64,000 bases of DNA from assembly GCF_003171675.1 (NCBI RefSeq), contig NZ_QFZQ01000006.1, positions 186,001-250,000 on the forward strand, written 5' to 3'. The translations under genes were made by a program, and so were the position numbers. The DNA comes from Reichenbachiella versicolor. GTDB taxonomy: Bacteria; Bacteroidota; Bacteroidia; Cytophagales; Cyclobacteriaceae. Below the pieces are notes generated by a model. That model searched no databases, was not told where the DNA came from, and saw only the letters and a list, made by a program, of their open reading frames with translations. Numbering within the stretch: the first letter of the stretch is position 1; the number at the start of each line of letters is the position of its first letter. Below, one piece after another: positions 54,553 through 61,288 of the stretch.

Positions 54553-54679
54553 AAAAGGAGACTTACCAAAGAAAATATGTCCAGTCTGTGAAAGGCCTTT
54601 CTTCTGGAGAAAGAAGTGGAAATACATCTGGAATGAAGTCAAATATTGCAGCGAGAAATGTAGAAGAAATAAGAAATGA
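54545..54679 (+). CDS. DUF2256 zinc-ribbon mini-protein
   Basis: This 44-codon gene is bounded by an ATG inside the previous gene's end and a TGA overlapping the next ATG. It begins MIKKGDLPKKICPVCERPF and ends KYCSEKCRRNKK, so Cys12, Cys15, Cys35 and Cys39 form a CxxC...CxxxC zinc ribbon around a Trp-rich centre. It matches DUF2256, a family of about 45-60 residues regularly found with cryptochrome/photolyase genes. Overlaps of eight bases upstream and four bases downstream support translation. Its function is unknown. Confidence 0.88.
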   Translation: MIKKGDLPKKICPVCERPFFWRKKWKYIWNEVKYCSEKCRRNKK

Positions 54680-56157
54680 AAGAAGCTATCATCCTTTTTC
54701 CTCATCAATTATTTGATAAACTCCCTATGCTATGCTCTGGAAATCAAATTTTCTTGATAGAGCATCACCTATTTTTTAACCAATACTCTTTTCACAAAAG
54801 AAAACTGGCTTTTAATAGGGCTTCAATGAAGAAATATGAAAACATGCAGAAGAATAAAGGTCTTGATATACAATATATTGAAGCCCAGGATTCAAAAAAC
54901 GACTGTAAAGTTCTATTTGAACATTTCAAAGAGCAAGGAATTGAAAAGGTTCACTGGATTGACCCTACAGATGACTGGTTGTCTTCAGAAATAAGAGAAT
55001 CACTCAAAACCTATGGCTTAGATTCTCATTCATATGAAAATCCTAATTTTTTAAACAGCTTAGACGATTTAAAAACATTTTTCAAGCCCAATAAAAAATC
55101 ATTTTTTCAGACGACTTGGTATAAACAACAAAGAGTAAAACGAAATATACTAATAGATCAAAACCAACAACCTTTAGGTGGCCAATGGACATACGATGTT
55201 GACAACCGAAAAAAATATCCTAAAGGTAAAACTCCCCCGAGTATTCAATTGCCAACTTCAGACGAATATTGGTCAGAAGCTGTAAAGTATATAGAACATC
55301 ACTTTTCAGGTAATTATGGTTCGTTAGATACTAATCCTATTTACCCTACAGATTCAGAATCAGCAAAAGGTTGGCTAAAAGAATTCATCTCAGTAAGGCT
55401 TCTAGAGTTTGGGGATTATGAAGACGCAATAGTCAGCCAAAGTAATTTTTTACATCATAGTATACTGACTCCAATGCTAAATGTAGGACTACTGAGTCCT
55501 AATCAAATAATCGATCTCACATTGGAACAATCAGCAAATCTCGATATCCCAATTAATTCATTAGAAGGATTTATACGCCAAATCATTGGTTGGAGAGAGT
55601 TCATTAGAGGAATGTATGACAGTAAAGGCCGGTATTCACGGACTAGAAATTACTGGGGTTTTAAAAGAAAAATTCCTCAGAGTTTTTACGATGGCACCAC
55701 GGGAATTCCTCCTATAGATCAAACCATTCGAAAAGTATTGGAAACTGGATATTGTCATCATATCGAAAGGCTAATGATACTTGGGAACTTCATGCTTCTC
55801 TGCGAGTTTGACCCAAATGAAGTTTATCGGTGGTTTATGGAGCTCTTTATCGATGCATACGACTGGGTAATGGTTCCCAACGTGTATGGTATGAGTCAAT
55901 TTGCCGATGGAGGCCTATTTGCAACTAAGCCTTATATAAGTGGGTCAAATTATATCATGAAAATGAGCAATTATCCTAAGGGCGAATGGCAAACAATCTG
56001 GGACTCACTATTCTGGAGATTCATGGATATCCACAGGACATTTTTTATCAAAAACCCTAGATTAGGAATGCTAATCAAAAACTACGATAAAAAAACTCCT
56101 TCCCAACAAAAAATGCTCCACCAAACAGCAGAGCATTTTCTAAGTTCATTAAGGTAA
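54676..56157 (+). CDS. Photolyase-related protein (DPRP/FeS-BCP family) without cluster cysteines
   Basis: This 493-residue protein belongs to the deoxyribodipyrimidine photolyase-related family: an N-terminal antenna-like domain (ILFPHQLFDK, IEHHLFF) and FAD-domain motifs QIIGWREFIRGMY, RKVLETGYCHHIERLMILGNFMLL and DWVMVPNVYGMSQFADGG. Iron-sulfur members such as PhrB have three cluster cysteines in the last 75 or so residues. Here no cysteine occurs after LLCEF, and the usual CxxC place reads MSNYPKGEW. So the 4Fe-4S cluster seems absent. Likely activities are (6-4) repair or light sensing. It is the last gene of the operon, ending four bases before a convergent gene. Confidence 0.9.
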   Translation: MKEAIILFPHQLFDKLPMLCSGNQIFLIEHHLFFNQYSFHKRKLAFNRASMKKYENMQKNKGLDIQYIEAQDSKNDCKVLFEHFKEQGIEKVHWIDPTDDWLSSEIRESLKTYGLDSHSYENPNFLNSLDDLKTFFKPNKKSFFQTTWYKQQRVKRNILIDQNQQPLGGQWTYDVDNRKKYPKGKTPPSIQLPTSDEYWSEAVKYIEHHFSGNYGSLDTNPIYPTDSESAKGWLKEFISVRLLEFGDYEDAIVSQSNFLHHSILTPMLNVGLLSPNQIIDLTLEQSANLDIPINSLEGFIRQIIGWREFIRGMYDSKGRYSRTRNYWGFKRKIPQSFYDGTTGIPPIDQTIRKVLETGYCHHIERLMILGNFMLLCEFDPNEVYRWFMELFIDAYDWVMVPNVYGMSQFADGGLFATKPYISGSNYIMKMSNYPKGEWQTIWDSLFWRFMDIHRTFFIKNPRLGMLIKNYDKKTPSQQKMLHQTAEHFLSSLR

Positions 56158-56161
56158 TTGG

Positions 56162-56836
56162 TCAATTATTGTAGATCTCTATGGACTTTCTAAGTCTTTT
56201 CTTGTAAGGAATTCTTATCGCAATAGAAGTTGCCATTATAGTAAGCCCAGGATAAAATATTGGAGAAAAGTTGGAGCTGTTATCACTCACTGCAGCGATG
56301 GAATGAACTATCCCTCCTGCAATCAAGGCTGCACCTACACCAAACCCAATTTTAGCTAATCGGTTCATCTTTTCAGTTTTTTCAAGATACGCTCTAGCTG
56401 CTGAATTCCCTTCCAGAGCTGGTAATAGGTTTAAATAAGAAATGGATTGCATTTCTTGATTTTGTTTCTGAAAATATCCAGCATGCTTATCCCTTACATC
56501 ATCAGCAACAGTTCTATCTTTATAATACCTCTGATCTACTCGGCCATAGGTAGAAATTTCCCCTTCGGAAAATCTTACTACTCTAAACCCAGCATCAATA
56601 ACAGGCATTAAATACCATTTATAATACCCCTCTTCATTTTGATAATAAGAAACCTCATCAGGACTAAACCTATCACAGTCAGCTATTAAATAAACATCAT
56701 CGTAATAAATTTTATCCAAAACAATTACAGAAGGTGTTAGAACTTTCCCTGATTTTAAACCTACTTCTAGTCTCTGTGCATTAACTGTAAACGCGAAAAA
56801 AAACAGTACCCAAGTAAGTATATATAGCCTCTTCAT
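56162..56836 (-). CDS. Exported protein of unknown function
   Basis: I do not recognise this 224-residue protein. A signal peptide ends VNAQ. The first 120 residues are a beta-rich domain with KSGKVLTPSVIVLDKIYYDDVYLIADC and YYKWYLMPVIDAGFRVVRFSEGE. Two hydrophobic segments follow (about 164-186 and 194-208), so the C-terminal part may sit in a membrane. It is convergent with the photolyase operon and has only four bases between stops. Confidence 0.7.
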   Translation of the reverse strand: MKRLYILTWVLFFFAFTVNAQRLEVGLKSGKVLTPSVIVLDKIYYDDVYLIADCDRFSPDEVSYYQNEEGYYKWYLMPVIDAGFRVVRFSEGEISTYGRVDQRYYKDRTVADDVRDKHAGYFQKQNQEMQSISYLNLLPALEGNSAARAYLEKTEKMNRLAKIGFGVGAALIAGGIVHSIAAVSDNSSNFSPIFYPGLTIMATSIAIRIPYKKRLRKSIEIYNN

Positions 56837-57052
56837 TTTTGATTAATCTTTGTTTTTGACAAACATAACTATTTAAGACGTGCATTCTCAAAGCACTCGC
56901 GACTACTGTTGTCTTGAGAGCTTACGTAGATTAGCTTTTACCCTTTGGTAACAATTACAAAACATTGACTTTCAAAAAAATAACTGCAAACAAATTGTAT
57001 CGCACAAGATTCGAATTATATTACTGACTTTATTATCAATTATTTTTATTTA

Positions 57053-57244
57053 ATGAGTACAGGAACAGTAAAATTCTTCAATGAGTCTAAGGGATACGGA
57101 TTCATCGTAGACGCAGACTCTAAGAAAGAGTACTTCGTTCACATTTCAGGTTTAGTAGATGACGTGAAACAAGGTGATGAAGTAACGTTCGAGTTGAAAG
57201 AGGGGAAAAAAGGTCTAAATGCGGTAAGCGTTAAGGCTGTCTAA
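57053..57244 (+). CDS. Cold-shock domain protein
   Basis: This 63-residue CspA-type protein has RNP1 KGYGFI and RNP2 YFVHISGLVD. It is a paralogue of the protein encoded at 16871, about two-thirds identical by eye, but it lacks the small basic gene in front. It binds single-stranded nucleic acids. A strong terminator follows. Confidence 0.97.
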   Translation: MSTGTVKFFNESKGYGFIVDADSKKEYFVHISGLVDDVKQGDEVTFELKEGKKGLNAVSVKAV

Positions 57245-57274
57245 TAATATAAGAAGTATATATTTTAGAATGCG

Positions 57275-57306
57275 ATCCCGACTTGCTAAACAAGTCGGGA
57301 TTTTTT
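57275..57306 (+). terminator. Intrinsic terminator after the cold-shock gene
   Basis: A perfect 11-bp stem (ATCCCGACTTG with its complement) has a five-base loop and a T6 tail, 30 bases after the stop. Confidence 0.92.
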
Positions 57307-57681
57307 ATTGCATCTGCATAAGGTAGACTTTATATTTTGTATTCAATTAATTATTGGATTTTCGAATACAAAATCACGAACACAATTATTGGAATAAGTT
57401 GTTCGTTGAAACAAATAAATGATCTCCTGAGTATTATACAAATGGAGAACGACACTCATAATCAAGCACCTCCAGACTTTTCTAGAGCCAGATTGAAGAG
57501 TGAGATTTCGTAATTTGAATGATTAAAAGCACTGCCAATTAGGTTTGGAGTAAGGTGAAAGAGGGGTAAATATTATCTTTCATAGCAGGGTGAATATAGA
57601 CACACTCAGTATACCCCCCGCTCTCTCTTATGTTCATTCTTATATTGTCCTTGCAATTGTGTGCAATTTAATTTTTATAAG
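57307..57681 (+). promoter_or_regulatory. Leader of the PKD lipoprotein gene with paired GAGGGG motifs
   Basis: This 375-base non-coding region has AGAGGGGTAAATATTAT on the plus strand (57560-57576) and the same kind of element in the opposite orientation (57611-57624, minus strand GAGCGGGGGGTAT). They form an inverted pair about 50 bases apart, 60-120 bases before the start codon. The motifs match those upstream of the SusCD operon, the first PKD gene and the GH2 gene. No CCCGTT element was found with them. Confidence 0.5.
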
Positions 57682-59844
57682 ATGAGACTAAAAACGATTA
57701 AACTATCCGTAATGCTGATGCTGGGTATAACCCTATCAGTATTCCTTAATTCCTGTGATGAGGAAGAAAACCCCACTACTTCTGTCATAAATGTAATCGA
57801 CACATTAGACCTAGTAGTAGATTTATCAATCGATAATGACACCATTTATATAGGAGACGTAATTGAATTTGACTTTGGTCAAGATACGTTAGCCGATTCA
57901 TTTGATTTTGTATGGTTATTAGACGGTGGTGACCCTGACAGTACTTCCGAAATAGCGCCTTCAGTAAAATATGCTGCTTCGGGCATCTATGATGCCAGTG
58001 TAAGACTTACTAGAAAAGAAGACGGCAGAAGTTTCTATGGAAGCCTTTCTGAAGACGCCCCAATCGTAGTATACGATACGGCCCAAGGATCATTCTTACC
58101 AAATGAAGCCTTTACTATCAATGATGGAGAAGAAGCAACTTTCTCTACTGGAGATATAACATCTGAAAACCTTAAATGGATTTTGCCTGGTACTGAACTA
58201 GGAGAAATAGATGGACTTGCTACGGAAGTGACTGTCAAGTATAATCAACCAGGTATACATGATGTGACTCTTGTTTCATCACTTAACGGCTACGATGTTA
58301 CTAATACTATAGAGGACCTTGTTACGGTTAATCCTCTGGCTAGCATTGAAGGAACAGTTTCTGGAAGTACAGGTTCATCAGAAGCCGATTTCCCTTCTGC
58401 GACGATTACTCAAGGACAGACTATAGACTTTACAGGATTGGTATCAAATGCGGTCGTATCATGGACATTTGACGAGGCTGATGATTCTAAAGATAAATCA
58501 TCTACCGAAACGAACCCTAGTATTAGATTCGAAGAGCCAGGAACATTTGCTATTTCAGTAAGTTCGTCCGTACCAGATGATGGACTTAGCGCTAATGCTA
58601 GTGCGACACTAACCGTTGTCCCAGTTGTTTCAGAGATAGCAATTCCTGCAGGTGTAGATTTATCTGACTTACCTAGAGGAGCTTCACCAGCGCTTACTCT
58701 AAGTAGCAGTAGTACAGTTGACGCGACTTATCAATGGATATTGACGGACAAAGGAGATATGTCAGAAACAACAATCGGAACAGCTGCTACATTGACTTAC
58801 TCTTTTGAGACAGAAGGTAATTACAGCTTAGTTTTAATTACTAGCATTCACGATATCACTGTCACCTCTGCTGCAGAAGACATTACAGTAGTAGCTCCTA
58901 AAGATGCCACTTTAAGCATTGCAGAATCTAATATAGTTGGTGATCAAATATTATTGATATTCGATCAAGCTATCGAAGATCCATCTTCGGAAAGTACTAA
59001 TATCACAGTAAGTGTAGATGGTGGAGCAGCAGAAAGTATTGAGTCTGTTGCCTATGGAGACAACACTTCTACTTTGGTGGTTAACCTTACAGAAAGGTTT
59101 GCAGAAGGAACTACGGTAACTGTTTCATACAATCCTTCTATCATGACTGGAGCTGGTACTAACATGCCTACTTTGACGAATGAATCAATCACTAACAAGT
59201 CTATTGATAACCTAATCGAAAGAGCAGGGTTTGATTATACTTTTGACAACAATGGTGTTGGCTGGTCGATTTATGAATCTAAGACTAATGGAATGACGGC
59301 TGCTAACGTTACCTATGGAGACACTCCTGAAAGTGTATCTGCTATGAGTATTCGCCTACCAAATGATGGCTCTGCTTCGTTAAACCCTGGTGTGCTAAGA
59401 ACAGCAGATCTAGGGGCAATTCCTGCTGGAGACTACACGTTAGAAATGAAATTCAGAAACGTCAATCCAATAAGTGACCAAAATAATGCTGGATCATTAG
59501 AGTTTAGATGGTATTTCACTGAGTTTGATAATAACTATGGAAATAATGATAACATCATCGGAGCCTTTAAGAAAGGTGGTATAAGTGCTGGTGGTGCTGT
59601 TCCAAATATTACATCTGGAACATTTACTAAGAACTTTGATGGTGAAGCCACACCATACTCTGATGGATGGACTGAAATAAGTGGTATGAGTAAATGGGTA
59701 GTAGTTAAACTAGACTTTACTGTAAACACTGAAATGAGTACTGGATCTTTCGTAGTTCAAGCTAAAATTGGAAAAGAACATGCCGCTGCCGAAAGCACAG
59801 ATATGATCTTTGAAATTGATTATATCATCATAGATGAAAAATAA
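57682..59844 (+). CDS. PKD-domain surface lipoprotein, orphan
   Basis: The start at 57682 (MRLKTIKLSVMLMLG) gives 720 residues with a lipobox LNSC (Cys25) followed by DEEEN, an acidic surface-export signal; a GTG at 57661 would add seven residues. Several PKD/Ig-like domains follow (FVWLLDGGDPDSTSE, VSWTFDEADDSKDKSSTE, YQWILTDKGDMSE), then a SwmB-like fold around DATLSIAESNIVGDQILLIFDQ. A C-terminal jelly-roll-like domain begins GFDYTFDNNGVGWSIYES. It shares layout with the lipoprotein encoded at 39661 but has no SusC/D beside it. It is probably a surface polysaccharide-binding protein. Confidence 0.8.
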   Translation: MRLKTIKLSVMLMLGITLSVFLNSCDEEENPTTSVINVIDTLDLVVDLSIDNDTIYIGDVIEFDFGQDTLADSFDFVWLLDGGDPDSTSEIAPSVKYAASGIYDASVRLTRKEDGRSFYGSLSEDAPIVVYDTAQGSFLPNEAFTINDGEEATFSTGDITSENLKWILPGTELGEIDGLATEVTVKYNQPGIHDVTLVSSLNGYDVTNTIEDLVTVNPLASIEGTVSGSTGSSEADFPSATITQGQTIDFTGLVSNAVVSWTFDEADDSKDKSSTETNPSIRFEEPGTFAISVSSSVPDDGLSANASATLTVVPVVSEIAIPAGVDLSDLPRGASPALTLSSSSTVDATYQWILTDKGDMSETTIGTAATLTYSFETEGNYSLVLITSIHDITVTSAAEDITVVAPKDATLSIAESNIVGDQILLIFDQAIEDPSSESTNITVSVDGGAAESIESVAYGDNTSTLVVNLTERFAEGTTVTVSYNPSIMTGAGTNMPTLTNESITNKSIDNLIERAGFDYTFDNNGVGWSIYESKTNGMTAANVTYGDTPESVSAMSIRLPNDGSASLNPGVLRTADLGAIPAGDYTLEMKFRNVNPISDQNNAGSLEFRWYFTEFDNNYGNNDNIIGAFKKGGISAGGAVPNITSGTFTKNFDGEATPYSDGWTEISGMSKWVVVKLDFTVNTEMSTGSFVVQAKIGKEHAAAESTDMIFEIDYIIIDEK

Positions 59845-59887
59845 TAGCAATCAGTCTGCCACTTAGTGGTCAGTTAGCTTAAGAAAA

Positions 59888-59918
59888 ACAGCATTGGAAA
59901 TACCAATGCTGTTTTTTT
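59888..59918 (+). terminator. Intrinsic terminator after the orphan PKD gene
   Basis: A perfect 10-bp stem (ACAGCATTGG with its complement) has a five-base loop and a T7 tail, 43 bases after the stop. Confidence 0.92.
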
Positions 59919-60343
59919 ATGCCCTAATGTTTAATCAATAGAAATCCTAACTACCTGTCTGTACACCAAATAATTAGCTATTTTAAATACCTAGGAGTAG
60001 GTAAATGAATAATTATTCTTGATTGAAAATTGAACTATGGAAATAATTGAGTTGTGATTCCTATTGGATAAAAATCTAAGGGATTTTTGATCTGCATGGA
60101 ACTCGAATTAGCTACGTTAATATAAATCTCGGTAGATCCAGTCGAACTGCGTCCCAGTAAAATTTGGTCATCTCCCTAAAAACCATTTCCTATCAAATAA
60201 TCAGTGGCACTAGCATATTGATTGAGTAAGTTAGATTTGAGGAAAGTCAAGCTTATTCATAGCATTTAATCATTGGAAAGGGCTTCATATGAAACCAATG
60301 GAAATGTTCTGTGAATCGTAAGCAACAAGCTAGAGGATGACTA
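59919..60343. other. Intergenic region, no gene seen
   Basis: About 425 AT-rich bases lie between the terminator and the stop of the leftward nuclease-like gene. Short frames only; no RNA gene, repeat or insertion-sequence end was recognised. Confidence 0.5.
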
Positions 60344-61252
60344 TTAATTGACTGCCTCTTTTATTAAGCTTAAAATGTACTCTAACTGGCTATCGTCTTT
60401 TATATCAATTTCATAGTCACCATATCCGTAGTGTCCTTTGTTCGATACATCATTGGCAATGCCTTTGGGTTCGTTGATTTCACTCCATTTGGCATTGAGC
60501 CAAATCTTGATATTCTTCTTTTGTAAGTGCAGGTAGCAGAAGTTCTTTTTATCCTTTCTGAATGCGATATACATTTTCTGAGGTATTACCTCTATATCAT
60601 CCGCAAGCGTCAGGATTCTATTTCGTACTAACTCGTAGAGTTCTTTTATTTCTTCTGTTGGCTTAATGAGGTGGTCTTCTTCTGTATAGACCTTTATTTC
60701 GTCCTGTACTGCCTTTAGTTCTTTGTTTTGCTGTGTTAGTGGCTTGATGCTTTCTGCTGATTTGGACTTTTTTATTGGGGTGATAGAAACCGTATCATTT
60801 TCAAATCGCTTAACCTCCCATAGCTCAATGGCAATGTCTTTGAAATTGGTCGCCAACTTTTGGTTTTCCGTGAAGCTGGTAGATACAAATACTACTCTGG
60901 TCTGAGACCAGTCTACTTCATCTCTTTTTAGTTGCTTCTTTAGGGATTCATTGTATTCTACTATGAAGTCCGCTTTGTTCTCCAGCATTAAACTCAGGTA
61001 AGTAAAGCCCTGATCCACTACGCTTATGTTCTTATCCCTTTTGTATTCAATGATGATGAAAGCCTTATTTTGAGCATCATACGCCAAAGAATCAATCCGT
61101 TTGTTTTTGATGGAGAACTCAGACTTTACCAACTCCAATCCCATTATGGTATTGAGATTGGATTCAAAGAGTTGCTGTATTTCCTTTTCTAGCTTGAAAG
61201 GCTTTTCTTTGATCTGGGCAATGGTTCCGTTCTTGTTAGCGTATATTCCCAT
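60344..61252 (-). CDS. PD-(D/E)XK nuclease-like protein with DUF5655 domain
   Basis: The start at 61252 (MGIYANKNGTIAQIKEKPF) gives 302 residues. An ATG at 61285 would add 11 residues unlike the expected family start. The N-terminal half shows a restriction-nuclease-like core: Asp54 in KRIDSLAYD, Glu69-Tyr70-Lys71 in FIIIEYKRDKN, and Gln81 in VVDQGFTYL. The C-terminal half, from about residue 190 (ELYELVRNRILTL, RKDKKNFCYLHLQKKNIKIWLNAK), fits DUF5655. It lies 36 bases after the restriction-like helicase stop on the same strand, probably cotranscribed. A role in DNA cleavage or defence is likely, but untested. Confidence 0.8.
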   Translation of the reverse strand: MGIYANKNGTIAQIKEKPFKLEKEIQQLFESNLNTIMGLELVKSEFSIKNKRIDSLAYDAQNKAFIIIEYKRDKNISVVDQGFTYLSLMLENKADFIVEYNESLKKQLKRDEVDWSQTRVVFVSTSFTENQKLATNFKDIAIELWEVKRFENDTVSITPIKKSKSAESIKPLTQQNKELKAVQDEIKVYTEEDHLIKPTEEIKELYELVRNRILTLADDIEVIPQKMYIAFRKDKKNFCYLHLQKKNIKIWLNAKWSEINEPKGIANDVSNKGHYGYGDYEIDIKDDSQLEYILSLIKEAVN

Positions 61253-61288
61253 TATTTTTATAGACCCTTTAAAAAGGTTTAACATTTA

